This document shows, piece by piece, positions 17,064 through 26,294 of a DNA stretch of 64,000 nucleotides. Positions within the stretch are counted from its first letter, which is position 1. Each line of letters opens with the position of its first letter. The translations under genes and the position numbers were made by a program. The notes under the pieces are model-generated. The model did no database searches and was not told where the DNA came from. It saw nothing but the letters and a program-made list of their open reading frames with translations. Source of the stretch: Reyranella sp. (GTDB lineage Bacteria > Pseudomonadota > Alphaproteobacteria > Reyranellales > Reyranellaceae); assembly GCF_030651995.1 (NCBI RefSeq), contig NZ_JAUSBN010000030.1, forward strand, positions 1 to 64,000, read 5' to 3'.

Positions 17064-18773
17064 GTGTCGCCGCAGTTTCCTGTGGCCACCTTCTGGAACA
17101 ACAAGGGCCTCTGCGAAGTCGGAGGTGCGCGCCATACCGCGATTCCGCTCGGACTGCTGACGGTTGCGGCACTGCTGCCGGCCGAGTGGAGCTCCCGGCT
17201 GGTCGATCGGAACGTGGCAGACGTCACCGACGCCGATTTCGCCTGGGCCGATCTCGTCATGACCGGCGGCATGAACGTGCAGCGTCCCGATTGCCTCAAC
17301 TTGGTCGCGCGCGCTCAGCACCTGGGCAAGCCGGTAGCGGTCGGCGGGCCTGACGTCACCTCGGAGCCGCATGTCTATGCCCAGGCCGACTTTGTCGTGG
17401 TCGGCGAGGCCGAGACGATCATCCTGGATTTCGTCGCCGCCTGGAACGCCGGCCAGCGTCGCGGCACGTTTACTGCGGAGAAGTTCAAGGTCGACGTCAC
17501 CACGACGCCGGTACCGCGCTATGACCTGCTGAAGCGCAGCGACTATTTGTATCTCGCCGTCCAGTTCTCGCGCGGCTGTCCGTTCAACTGCGAGTTCTGC
17601 GACATCATCGAACTCTACGGCCGCCGGCCTCGCGTGAAGACGGCGGAGCAGATGTTGACCGAGCTGGAGGCGATCCGTCGCAGCGGCTATCGTGGCCACA
17701 TCGATTTCGTCGACGACAATTTCATCGGCAACAAGAAGGCGGTGAAGGCCTTCCTGCCCGAGCTCATCGCCTGGCAGAAGGTGCACAACTACCCGTTTGC
17801 ATTCTCGACCGAGGCGTCGGTGAACCTGGCCGATGACGACGCGCTGTTGGCGCTGATGCGCGAGGCCGGCTTCTTCGTCGTGTTCGTGGGGATCGAGAGT
17901 CCGGACAGCGACACGCTGGTGGCCATGCAGAAGAAGCAGAACACCCGACGCAGCCTGACCGACAGCATCTACAAAATCCATCGCGCCGGCATGTTCGTCA
18001 TCGCGGGCTTCATCGTGGGGTTCGACACAGAGAAGGACGGTATCGCCGATGGCATGGTCGACTGCATTGAGGACGCGGGCATCGCGATCTGCATGGCAGG
18101 GCTTCTAACAGCACTGGCGAACACGCAGCTCGCGACTCGGCTTAAACGGGAGAACCGCATGTTCCCCGAAGACTGGACGATGCGGAAGCTCGCCGAGGGC
18201 GGCGATCAATGTATCCTCGGGCTCAACTTCGAGACGCTGCGGCGCCGACGTGACGTACTGGCTGACTACAAGAACGTGATCGACCGGATCTATGCGCCGG
18301 AGGCCTATTTTGGACGGGTGAGTCGCGCGGCGCGGCAGCTGAACCGCTACTGGCCCGACAAGAAGCCGGAGGTCAAGCCGCCGCGCCGCATCGCGGGGCT
18401 GTCATCCAACGATTGGCGCCAGCTGTTCCGTCTCCTGAAAGCAGCGCTCTTCAAACATCCTCTGCTGATCGGTCACTACCTCAAGGCGCTTGTCTCCTGC
18501 GCGCGCGAGAATCCCGCCTCGCTCGAGGCGGTGGGAACGATGGCCGCCTTCTACCTCCACCTCGGTCCGTTCTCGCGCGTCGTCTCGAAGGAGATGGCGC
18601 GGCAGATCAAGGAGATCGACAGCGGAGAATGGCGATCCCCCGTGGTTGCGAACCAGTCGGTGCAGCCGAAGGCGGCTCCCGAGATGGTCTCTATCGGGAA
18701 GCGCGAATTGGTCCCGTTTACCGAGCCGATCCGGTTAAAGGCGAACCTCAGCTCGACCCGAGAACAGAAATAA
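17064..18773 (+). CDS. B12-binding-type radical SAM protein
   Basis: 569 residues from GTG. A cobalamin-binding-like Rossmann domain occupies roughly residues 1-140 (VVVGEAETI). The radical SAM core has the 4Fe-4S motif RGCPFNCEFC near residues 170-179 (CxxxCxxC). A C-terminal DUF4070-like region follows. Relatives are in the hopanoid and unknown-function B12 radical SAM group. An in-frame extension of ten codons begins with ATC after GGAGG, and its residues (TTHRCNVLLV) match the family start, so the true start may be at 17034. No obvious partner gene is adjacent. Confidence 0.85.
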   Translation: MSPQFPVATFWNNKGLCEVGGARHTAIPLGLLTVAALLPAEWSSRLVDRNVADVTDADFAWADLVMTGGMNVQRPDCLNLVARAQHLGKPVAVGGPDVTSEPHVYAQADFVVVGEAETIILDFVAAWNAGQRRGTFTAEKFKVDVTTTPVPRYDLLKRSDYLYLAVQFSRGCPFNCEFCDIIELYGRRPRVKTAEQMLTELEAIRRSGYRGHIDFVDDNFIGNKKAVKAFLPELIAWQKVHNYPFAFSTEASVNLADDDALLALMREAGFFVVFVGIESPDSDTLVAMQKKQNTRRSLTDSIYKIHRAGMFVIAGFIVGFDTEKDGIADGMVDCIEDAGIAICMAGLLTALANTQLATRLKRENRMFPEDWTMRKLAEGGDQCILGLNFETLRRRRDVLADYKNVIDRIYAPEAYFGRVSRAARQLNRYWPDKKPEVKPPRRIAGLSSNDWRQLFRLLKAALFKHPLLIGHYLKALVSCARENPASLEAVGTMAAFYLHLGPFSRVVSKEMARQIKEIDSGEWRSPVVANQSVQPKAAPEMVSIGKRELVPFTEPIRLKANLSSTREQK

Positions 18774-18836
18774 ATCGCAAATCCCGCTGCAGATTCACTT
18801 CTGGGGTTAGCGGCGGCAGAAGTCGACGACATCTCG

Positions 18837-18872
18837 CTTGCCGCACATGTGGAGGCGCTATCACCACCGCTC
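18837..18872. repeat. Short imperfect repeat, copy 1 (copy 2 at 19903-19938)
   Basis: The word CTTGCCGCACATG and the following GCGCTATCA...CGCTCC recur about 1.07 kb downstream with a one-base indel and a few changes. The two copies flank the secreted-protein gene and its decayed neighbour. The pair may be duplicated ends or a remnant coding tail. The origin is unknown. Confidence 0.35.
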
Positions 18873-19005
18873 CTTCGTGCAAGGCCGCCGCATGGGTCCC
18901 CCGTCGCAATCACCGTCGCGCTCGAATTGCGCCGCAGCAGCGCCATCTTGTTGCGTGCATGCTGCGGTTCTGGCGTCGTGGGGCGCCGTTGAGACGGGGA
19001 TACAA

Positions 19006-19329
19006 ATGCTTTCGGTTCGAACCTTTGCCACGCTGTTCGGCGCGACCGTGCTCGCTTCCGTATCGCTATCCGGCGCGGCGGCCCCGGCCCTGTCGCAAAG
19101 CGCCATGACGCCCGGTGGCGGGGCGATGGCCCCTCAGCCTCGTGTAGCGCCGACCGTCGCACCCCCGGCAGCCCCGCAGGCTCCCGTCATGACGCCCCAA
19201 GCTCCCCTCGTTGCACCGCAAATGCCGGTGGCGACCCAGCCGATCCCTCAGCCCTCGACCCGAAGCACGACCAGCTCAAGCAATCGCGATCACATCGATC
19301 AGGACGCACAAACAGACATCAAGAAGTGA
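19006..19329 (+). CDS. Secreted Pro/Ala-rich small protein
   Basis: 107 residues. A signal peptide (MLSVRTFATLFGATVLASVS, cleavage near APALSQS) is followed by a low-complexity Pro/Ala/Val/Gln tract with repeated APQ and PQAP words and a polar tail. It probably lies in the periplasm or envelope. The ATG at 19006 has GACGGGG upstream; a longer open frame to the left is not credible. No known family. Confidence 0.55.
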   Translation: MLSVRTFATLFGATVLASVSLSGAAAPALSQSAMTPGGGAMAPQPRVAPTVAPPAAPQAPVMTPQAPLVAPQMPVATQPIPQPSTRSTTSSSNRDHIDQDAQTDIKK

Positions 19330-19344
19330 CGAGCCCTCTCATCC

Positions 19345-19663
19345 TTACCAATCGGCCTCGTCGGCGCCCCGGGAAGCTTAGCCGCGGGCAAAGGCACGAC
19401 CGACGCAAGCGGTAACGTGACTTTCAAGGAGCTGAAGCCCGGGAACTACAGCGTCGAGCTGCCGAACGCGGGAGCCCCGGGGCGTGGTGAGCATGACGAC
19501 GTTCGTTAATGGCAAGCTTGCCTCGCGCACCGTCTTTCCGGTCGCCAGCTCGGTCGGCACCTTTGCGGTCGCCAGCGCCCGGGACACCATCACCCTCAAG
19601 TTCGAACGCAGCATTGGCTCTACCCCGGTCAACGGCATTGGCGGCACGGGCGGCGGCAGATAG
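19345..19663 (+). pseudogene. Remnant of a secreted, carboxypeptidase-regulatory-like domain protein
   Basis: One frame reads GTTDASGNVTFKELKPGNYS, a typical strand pattern of carboxypeptidase-regulatory-like surface domains, then runs into a stop. A second frame (19493-19663) continues with strand-rich sequence ending GIGGTGGGR. The two pieces look like a single gene split by a frameshift near 19480-19495. The start is unclear. Confidence 0.4.
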
Positions 19664-20127
19664 ACCGGCAATCTCGGCCCAGCGCCGCGGCCGCCGATCC
19701 ATCGTCCCGACTTGCGCGCGCGTCGGCGGGGCGCTTGAAGGCGAGGTCAAGGTATCCGACGAGGATGCGAGGGCTAAGACCCTTCGCCTGCGGATCTCGG
19801 CCGACGTCTCAACCTTGCGCGTACGGTAATCTTAGGGAAGCCCGCCTCGATCACGGGCTGCGAGAACGAGTGGACTTCGCGCCACTTCGCCTGGGCTGTT
19901 AACTTGCCGCACATGGTGGAACGCTATCATTTGCGCTCCTCCTCCTCATCATCGCTTCGAGCACAATGGTCTGACCGAACAGAACAGCTCGCACCTAGTG
20001 CGACGGCGTTGACTAGCTATTGGCCGGATTTGGGAGAGGGCGGGCGGGCAACTTGGCGGGCGCGGCCTAGCTGTTTGATCCCGGGATTTGATAGTGCACC
20101 CTTGTCGGGCGATTTGAGGGATGCGCT
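19664..20127. other. Intergenic, mobile-element-rich junction
   Basis: 464 bases without a supported gene. It contains repeat copy 2 (19903-19938), and its right part must hold the left end of the IS481-type remnant that follows. I cannot place the inverted repeats with confidence. Confidence 0.4.
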
Positions 20128-20617
20128 ATGGGACAGGTTCTTCACGGCTGCGCCACAACGACAGCGGCGATCCGTCGAGTGATACAGCATAGTCAAGAGA
20201 GCCTGAGGAGCCTTTCCAAACGATACGGCATCAATCCCAAGACCGTTGCCAAGTGGAGGAAGCGCGGCTCTGTCGCCGATCTGAAGATGGGGCCGAAGGA
20301 AGCGAAGTCGACAGTGCTGTCGATCGAGGACGAGGCGATCATCGTCGCCTTCCGCAGGCACACGCTCCTGCCCCCTCGACGATTGCCTCTACGCCCTTCA
20401 GGCCACGATACCACACCTGACCCGTTCATCCTTGCACCGCTGCCTCCAGCGCCACGGCATCTCGCGGCTGCCGGATGTCGAAGACGGCAAGGTCGAGAAG
20501 CGCAAGTTCAAGGCCTATCCCATCGGCTACTTCCACATCGATATCGCCGTTCTCTACGTCCAAGAAGACGCAAATCATTTCTGGCCAAGTCCGTTTCCAC
20601 CGTCGCCTTCCCTCTAA
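20128..20617 (+). pseudogene. IS481-family transposase, frameshifted and truncated
   Basis: The frame starts MGQVLHGCATTTAAIRRVIQ and shows the helix-turn-helix NPKTVAKWRKRGSVADL. A frameshift follows near 20375. The next frame carries HRCLQRHGISRLPDVEDGKV and YPIGYFHIDIA with the first catalytic Asp, after which homology ends. A full copy has about 310-320 residues, so this one lacks most of the DDE domain. It sits just left of the conjugation backbone. Confidence 0.85.
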
Positions 20618-21050
20618 GACTTCGACAGAACTATTCGAAAAGGTTCCTCAATCGAGTGAGATCATATTAGACAACCGTTTGTACTTGGGGCGGTACAACG
20701 CGCGGCTGACGCCCCTCTGGATTGGGCGCACACAATCATCTCGGCAGTAACGACGTCGAAATCGGTCGTCGAGCTCGTATTCTATATCACCATGTTGACC
20801 CTGTGCTGGCTGCCGCGGGCTCGGATTGACCACCGGACGGAGTTACTTTCATGGCCCTGCGATCGATCAACCACCGGCTCACCCGGTGGCTATCAGATAG
20901 CATGGGGTAAAGATGGCATCGTGCGACGCTATTCGGCGACAAGTCGAGATTGCAGGAATGTGTATTGGGCGCAATCGGCTAGCCACCATTCAAGCCCTAA
21001 AAGAGCTTACGCCACTCTCGGCAGCAGCCCTGCAACCGCCCGGCCGGAAC
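20618..21050. other. Intergenic region before LysR gene
   Basis: 433 bases with no supported gene. It lies between the dead IS481 copy and the LysR start and presumably contains the LysR promoter. The LysR frame is open for 46 codons to the left, but that extension is unlike the family. Confidence 0.4.
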
Positions 21051-21959
21051 ATGAACCTCGATCTGAGTTCCTTGCGGAGCGTAATTGCGGCGGCCGAGCA
21101 CGGAAGCTTCCGGCAAGCCGCGACTGCCCTTAACATCAAGCAGTCTGCACTTAGCCGCCGCATACGACAGCTTGAAGAGCAGCTTGGCGCCTCCTTATTC
21201 GAGCGATCCAGCGGAGGAGTGCGCCTTACCCCGGCCGGTGCGAGCATGGCCCAAGCAGGCCGCCGTCTGTTCGAAGAAATAGACGACATGATCAAGGCTT
21301 CGCAGCTGGCCGGCCGAGGGGAAGCCGGTGTCCTCAAAGTAGGTTTCGGGACGGCGGTATCGACCAGCAAGGTACGTACCATCATAGCAGATCACATCAG
21401 GTCATTTCCCGAAGTCGCCATACAGGTTACCGAACGATCTCCGGCTCACCTGATGACGGCCCTTGGGACAGGAGATGTGGACCTCGCCATCATTGCAGGC
21501 GAGGCACGGCAACATAACGGACCTTCGATGTCCTTATGGTCGGAGCGCATTGTTGCGGCTTTGTCTTCGCGGCACCCGCTCTTCAACAACGAGGTCATCG
21601 ATTGGAGTGATCTCAAAAACGAGACATTTCTTCTAAGCCAGTGGGACCCGGGTCTTGATCTTCGCAATCTGATCCTCAGGAAACTCGCAGCGCCGGGTGA
21701 TACCCCCAGGATCGAGACCTGGGACGCCAGCAATGAGAAGGTTCTCGGGATGGTGGAAGCAGGACTTCATGTCAGCGTTCATTTCGAGTCATGGACCAGT
21801 CTTGCCTATACCGGCGTCCGCTTTCGCGAGCTTCGCGATGCGTCGGGTCCGAGCCACATCACGTTCACGGCGTGCTGGGAGGAGCAGAACCGAAACCCTG
21901 CGCTCGCCCGGTTCCTGGACACGCTCCGACAAACACACCATCCAACCACCCTCACCTAG
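21051..21959 (+). CDS. LysR-family transcriptional regulator
   Basis: 302 residues starting MNLDLSSLRSVIAAAEHGSF. The winged helix-turn-helix is complete (FRQAATALNIKQSALSRRIR QLEEQLG with SLFERS), followed by a type-2 periplasmic-binding-like effector domain. LysR genes with this start stand next to DUF2274 and trbI at the end of the trb operon in many alphaproteobacterial conjugative elements, as here. It is convergent with DUF2274 and overlaps its tail by 8 bases. The effector and targets are unknown. Confidence 0.9.
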   Translation: MNLDLSSLRSVIAAAEHGSFRQAATALNIKQSALSRRIRQLEEQLGASLFERSSGGVRLTPAGASMAQAGRRLFEEIDDMIKASQLAGRGEAGVLKVGFGTAVSTSKVRTIIADHIRSFPEVAIQVTERSPAHLMTALGTGDVDLAIIAGEARQHNGPSMSLWSERIVAALSSRHPLFNNEVIDWSDLKNETFLLSQWDPGLDLRNLILRKLAAPGDTPRIETWDASNEKVLGMVEAGLHVSVHFESWTSLAYTGVRFRELRDASGPSHITFTACWEEQNRNPALARFLDTLRQTHHPTTLT

Positions 21960-22197
21960 CGTCCACTTTCTGCGCCGACACTTTTGCCGAACGCCGCGCT
22001 TTGGCAAAGGCTCGATCAGCCGACATGAACCGGGCCAACATCGGCCCGACGAGCTTTGCCGGATCGATGGTCTGCCCCGTTTCACGGCCGAGCGTCTCCG
22101 CGTAAACAATGAGATCCCGGTGGATGGCCGCCGGCAAGTCCACCGTCAGCTTTACAGGCTTCTCGTCCAGGATGGCGCCAAGTTTGAGCTTGGACAT
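21952..22197 (-). CDS. DUF2274 family protein of trb operon
   Basis: 81 residues, MSKLKLGAILDEKPVKLTVD followed by LPAAIHRDLIVYAETLGRET. This is the DUF2274 pattern, a small ribbon-helix-helix-like protein that follows trbI in integrative elements. It starts 10 bases after trbI ends, so it is the last gene of the transfer operon. Its precise role is not known. A regulatory role is possible given the fold. Confidence 0.88.
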   Translation of the reverse strand: MSKLKLGAILDEKPVKLTVDLPAAIHRDLIVYAETLGRETGQTIDPAKLVGPMLARFMSADRAFAKARRSAKVSAQKVDAR

Positions 22198-22207
22198 GAC
22201 GTTTCTC

Positions 22208-23377
22208 CTATCCTCGATAAGGCTGAAGCACGAGATCGCGGGTCACGATGACCCGGACCGGGTAACCAGGACGGATGGTCAGGGTCGGCTGGATGTTGAG
22301 GTTGCGCCGCACCACTTGCTGCCCAGCCTGATTCAGCGTGTCGCCCGCACCACGGCGTAGGGCGCGCACCAGATCGCTGTCGTTCTCATCCGAGCCCAGT
22401 TCGGTGCCAACCGCGAGGATGGTCGACAGAAGCGCGGCCTTGAACAGGGATCCCCAGTGGTGGTCGACGCCGTCTTCCAGACCGGCCTGCCCGCTAGAAT
22501 CGGCCCCGGGCTGGCGCTCGAGCACGATCGAAAAGCCATTGGGCAGAAGCAATCGCGTCCAGACCAGAAGAAGACGCGACTGACCGAAGGTGACCTGGCT
22601 GTCGTAGATGCCGATCAGCCGTGCCCCTTGAGGGATCAGCAACGCGCCGCCAGTTGGCGTGTCGTAGACGTTCTCCGTCACCTGCGCGGTGATCTGTCCC
22701 GGTAGATCGGACCGTAGGCCGGTAATGAGGGCCGCGGGAATGACGGCGCCGGCCTGCAGCACAAACGGTGAACCGGGCCGCACCAGACGATCGGGACTCG
22801 TCGTCTTCCGATCGACAGGCGCATTCATGAAGGCGACTTTGCGGTCCTGTCCGTTCTGGATCGAGGCTTCATCTGTCGCCGACGCCGCTGCCGACATTGA
22901 ATGCTGAGACGGGGGAATACTTGCGGCGCCAGGCTGTGTCTGACGATTGCCGGGAGCGAACAGGCGGCTGACGCGGGCGGCTTCCGTCTCCTGAGCCCGG
23001 CGCTGCTGCTCGGCGTCGGGCGACGATGGGGCGGCTTGACCTTGGGCTGCTACGATCGGTCGGCCGAGGTCGCCCGGCAGCGGCGGTCCGAGAACCGGCA
23101 CATCCCGAGGAACGCCGGTGTAATCTCGCGGCAGTGCCGCCAGACCGTCGGCCATGCGCGGCCGGTCGGTCGTGTAGAGTTCTTGCGGCGTGACGCCAAG
23201 CAGCCGGTCTCTTTGCAAAGCCCACAGCACGGCGCCGCAGACTAGGATAAGGCCTAGCGCCGTTCCGCCAATCAGCACAGTGCGCGACAGACGGGTGACG
23301 CGAGGCCCCTCCGATCGCAGCCGGAAGGGCTGAGCGGTCGTCGAGGGTGTGGAATCTGACAGCGACTGATCGGTCAT
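22208..23377 (-). CDS. trbI: TrbI/VirB10-like conjugation protein
   Basis: 389 residues beginning MTDQSLSDSTPSTTAQPFRL. One N-terminal membrane span (TVLIGGTALGLILVCGAVLW) is followed by a Pro/Gln/Ala-rich periplasmic stretch. The C-terminal VirB10 domain has GAVIPAALITGLRSDLPGQI, PQGARLIGIYDSQ and a final HWGSLFKAALLST span. TrbI links the inner and outer membrane parts of the type IV secretion channel. The ATG overlaps the trbG stop, which rules out the longer upstream frame. Length is near normal (about 390-430). Confidence 0.93.
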   Translation of the reverse strand: MTDQSLSDSTPSTTAQPFRLRSEGPRVTRLSRTVLIGGTALGLILVCGAVLWALQRDRLLGVTPQELYTTDRPRMADGLAALPRDYTGVPRDVPVLGPPLPGDLGRPIVAAQGQAAPSSPDAEQQRRAQETEAARVSRLFAPGNRQTQPGAASIPPSQHSMSAAASATDEASIQNGQDRKVAFMNAPVDRKTTSPDRLVRPGSPFVLQAGAVIPAALITGLRSDLPGQITAQVTENVYDTPTGGALLIPQGARLIGIYDSQVTFGQSRLLLVWTRLLLPNGFSIVLERQPGADSSGQAGLEDGVDHHWGSLFKAALLSTILAVGTELGSDENDSDLVRALRRGAGDTLNQAGQQVVRRNLNIQPTLTIRPGYPVRVIVTRDLVLQPYRG

Positions 23378-24321
23378 CGCGGCGGCCTTCCATCCGTGCG
23401 GACGATCCGGACGATCTGCTGGCTCTCGCCCCCCAACCGTAATTCGGCCGCAGCAAACAGGCGGTCGACGATCAGGACGTTGCCGTATGCACGGGAGTTG
23501 ACGAGCTCCGGCTTGCCATCCGTGCCGACGACGAAGAGAGGCGGCATCTCGCCCTGCACGATGCCGGGCGAGAACTCGACATAGACCTTGCGTCCATCGT
23601 CGTAGGCATTGACCGGTCTCCAGGGCGGCTTGTCGCCCTCGATCGAGTAACGATAACGGCGCTGCGCAATCTCGGGGAGGACCGGCACCGGCGGCAGAGC
23701 GCGAGGGCTCTTGCCTCGGCTCTCCGGGTAGAACCACGCGACCGACGGCATATAGGGCCGCTCGTGAGCTCGCAACTCAATGAGATAGGTGCGCCGGTCG
23801 GTGTTGACCACAAGGTTCGTCTCGATGGCCGGCCGGGTCGGCTTGACCAGAATATGCACGCGACGCGTCTCGCCGTTACCGCTCTCTGTGTCGCCAATGA
23901 TCCAGCGCACCGTGTCGCCAGCCGCCACCGGGCCTGAGCCGGTCAGTTGCTCGCCGGGCTCCAGGGCGATGTCGGTGACCTGTCCCGGCGCGACGTAGAC
24001 CTGATAGAGGGCCCCCGGGCTATACGGAAACACCTGCACGGCGTTGAAGTAGCCCTCACGGCGCGGCTCCACCCGCGCGGCGCCATTGGCGGCCTCGACG
24101 CGCGCCACCGGATCCCTCGCGTCGCCCGGGCCTCCGCGCGCCGGCGTCCAGGCCGGTGGAACATGCAGAGGCCGCGGCGGTGGATCCTCGGCAGGCGCCG
24201 AGGACACCGGGAGCGGCGGCACGCTCTCGTCGTAACTGATCTGCGGCGGCTTGGTGGATGCGCATCCGGTTATCGCCAGCAGGGAAATGAAGAGGGCTGG
24301 CCGCATGCTGCGGTACTTCAT
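23374..24321 (-). CDS. trbG: TrbG/VirB9-like conjugation protein
   Basis: 315 residues. A lipoprotein signal (LFISLLAITGCAST, lipobox ITGC) is followed by a Pro-rich segment and the VirB9 region FNAVQVFPYSPGALYQVYVA. The C-terminal conserved block has YRYSIEGDKPPWRPVNAYDD and ends near QQIVRIVR. It forms the outer-membrane ring of the channel with TrbI. Start and stop overlap trbF and trbI by four bases each, so the operon is translationally coupled. Confidence 0.93.
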   Translation of the reverse strand: MKYRSMRPALFISLLAITGCASTKPPQISYDESVPPLPVSSAPAEDPPPRPLHVPPAWTPARGGPGDARDPVARVEAANGAARVEPRREGYFNAVQVFPYSPGALYQVYVAPGQVTDIALEPGEQLTGSGPVAAGDTVRWIIGDTESGNGETRRVHILVKPTRPAIETNLVVNTDRRTYLIELRAHERPYMPSVAWFYPESRGKSPRALPPVPVLPEIAQRRYRYSIEGDKPPWRPVNAYDDGRKVYVEFSPGIVQGEMPPLFVVGTDGKPELVNSRAYGNVLIVDRLFAAAELRLGGESQQIVRIVRTDGRPPR

Positions 24322-25004
24322 TGTGCGAGCTCCTTCGACCAGTTGATGGCGTTGACGAAGACGCCGAGCGGATTCTTGCGCAAGCGATCTGCATCGCGTG
24401 GCGGCTCGATCACGATGGTGAGAATGGCGGTCCAGCGCTCAGTGGCAGCAAGCTGGCCGCTTTCGTAGCGTCGCTCGGTCCACGCCACCCGGAAGCTGTC
24501 CAACGATGCCCTGATGACGCTCGAGACCTCGACGGAGATCTGCATCTTGCCGAGTCTGGCGAAAGGATCGGCGCGGCGGGCATAGTCGTTCAAGGCTGCG
24601 GCGCCGCGATCGGTCGTGAACTCGTATGCCCGTAGCCAGCCCTGGCGCAGCACGACCGCGTCGGACGGCAGCCCGCGCACGTCCTCGATGAAGCGCGCAA
24701 GATGAAAGGCGATCTGCGGATCGGTCGGCCGATAGGAAGCATCGGCCGGGGCGATCGCCTGCGCCTGGCCCAGCCTGTCGACCTGGACGACCCAGGGCGT
24801 GATCGTCCCCCGCGCCGCTTGCCAGACGAGTCCACCGGCAAGACCGGCGGCAAGTGCCAGGCAACCGAACGCCATCAGGCGCCAGCTCCTGGCCTGCACG
24901 CGCGCGGAGCCAATCCGGTCGTCCCAGACCTGCGCGGCCTTCTGGTAGGGCGTCTCCGGCACAGGTGTGTGGCCGTAACGGACGGACGAACGCTTGAACA
25001 TCAA
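24318..25004 (-). CDS. trbF: TrbF/VirB8-like conjugation protein
   Basis: 228 residues with the characteristic start YGHTPVPETPYQKAAQVWDD. One membrane span (LMAFGCLALAAGLAGGLVW) and the VirB8 periplasmic domain (TPWVVQVDRLGQAQAI, then WTAILTIVIEPP) follow. It is an assembly factor of the inner-membrane complex. Four-base overlaps exist with trbL and trbG. Full length. Confidence 0.93.
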   Translation of the reverse strand: MMFKRSSVRYGHTPVPETPYQKAAQVWDDRIGSARVQARSWRLMAFGCLALAAGLAGGLVWQAARGTITPWVVQVDRLGQAQAIAPADASYRPTDPQIAFHLARFIEDVRGLPSDAVVLRQGWLRAYEFTTDRGAAALNDYARRADPFARLGKMQISVEVSSVIRASLDSFRVAWTERRYESGQLAATERWTAILTIVIEPPRDADRLRKNPLGVFVNAINWSKELAQ

Positions 25005-26254
25005 TGGTTCCCTTCAGAAAGGTCGATGGAGGAGCCGCCACCAGCGTGATCGCCGGAACGGATGGCGTGCGTAGCCGCGGAAGCGCCGTGGCTGGCGGCC
25101 TGGCTCCGCCTCATGCGCCGCGCCCAGGCGGGCGGTGCGTCCGGCGGAGCCGCCGCAGTGCCGGGCTCGGCACCGCCGGCAGCGGCGCGCCCGCCGGCCG
25201 CAAAGCTGCTCGTAAAGCTTTCTGCCGCCCGGCGGAGCGGGCTGGCCGCCGCAGATGCGCCCGCCCCGGCCACGCCGGACAGACCACCGGCGCGGTAAGC
25301 AGTAGCGGCGCCACCTGCCAGGGCGGCAGTTCCCCGGGCGGCTGCGCCCGCTGCACCGGCCAGCGCACTTGCACCACCGGTCGCGAGGGCTCCGCCTGCG
25401 GCGGCAAGCCCACCGGCTGCCAACCCGGTCCCTACGGCCGCACCGGCCCCCAGCTGGGGTCCGCCCGAGACGATGCCGTTGGCGATGCCTGGTCCGAAGA
25501 TGCCAAGGCCCAGCAGGGCCAGGGAGGCCAGCACCAGCGACATGGCATCCTCGATGGAGGGCTGAGCACCGGTGCCCGAGGTGAACTGAGAGAAGAGCGT
25601 CGAGCCGATCCCGACGATGACCGCCAGCACCAGCACCTTCACGCCGGAGGACACGACATTGCCCAGAACGCGCTCGGCCAGGAAGGCCGTCTTGCTGAAC
25701 AGTCCGAAGGGGATCAGCACGAAACCGGCGAGTGTCGTCAGCTTGAACTCGATCAGGGTGATGAAGAGCTGGACGGCGAGGATAAAGAAGGCGAGCAGCA
25801 CCACGACCCAGGCGAATAGCAGCACCACGATCTGGATGAAGTTCTCGAAGAAGCTGATGTAGCCCATCAGTCCCGAAACCGACTCCAGGAGCGGCCGTCC
25901 GGCATCGAGACCGACCTGGGCAACCCGCCCCGGTCGCAGAAAATCCGCCGCCGACAGGCCGGTGCCGGAGGCCTTGAGCCCCAGGCCTGCGAAGCTCTCG
26001 AACACGATGCGGGCGAGGCTGTTCCAGTTGCCGATGAGATAGGCGAAGACGCCGATGAACAGGGTCTTCTTGACGAGCCGGGCAATGACATCCTCGTCCC
26101 GGCCCCACGCCCAGAACAGCGCGGCCAGCGTCAGGTCGATGGCGGCCAGGGTGGCGGCCAGGAAGCCCACTTCGCTGCCCAGCAACCCGAAGCCGCTGTC
26201 GATGTAGCTGGTAAAGACTTCGAGGAACCGGTCGATAACGCCTGTGCCGCCCAT
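25001..26254 (-). CDS. trbL: TrbL/VirB6-like conjugation protein
   Basis: 417 residues. Residues 1-290 contain six or more membrane spans (GFGLLGSEVGFLAATLAAID, then FIQIVVLLFAWVVVLLAFFI and others). After this comes a long Ala/Gly-rich cytosolic or periplasmic tail ending SIDLSEGNH. This is the polytopic VirB6-like channel component. It begins 40 bases after trbJ; the trbK gene found here in some systems is absent. Confidence 0.92.
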   Translation of the reverse strand: MGGTGVIDRFLEVFTSYIDSGFGLLGSEVGFLAATLAAIDLTLAALFWAWGRDEDVIARLVKKTLFIGVFAYLIGNWNSLARIVFESFAGLGLKASGTGLSAADFLRPGRVAQVGLDAGRPLLESVSGLMGYISFFENFIQIVVLLFAWVVVLLAFFILAVQLFITLIEFKLTTLAGFVLIPFGLFSKTAFLAERVLGNVVSSGVKVLVLAVIVGIGSTLFSQFTSGTGAQPSIEDAMSLVLASLALLGLGIFGPGIANGIVSGGPQLGAGAAVGTGLAAGGLAAAGGALATGGASALAGAAGAAARGTAALAGGAATAYRAGGLSGVAGAGASAAASPLRRAAESFTSSFAAGGRAAAGGAEPGTAAAPPDAPPAWARRMRRSQAASHGASAATHAIRSGDHAGGGSSIDLSEGNH

Positions 26255-26294
26255 CGGCCTTCACTCCGTTCCTCTTGCCCACGCGGCGGCGGGC

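Noticed and set aside
22208..23737. Longer TrbI start at 23737
   Set aside because: The extra 120 residues are the trbG gene read in another frame. The ATG at 23377 overlaps the trbG stop and matches the family start.
26255..26294. A trbK gene between trbJ and trbL
   Set aside because: Only 40 bases separate the two genes, too few for the entry-exclusion lipoprotein.
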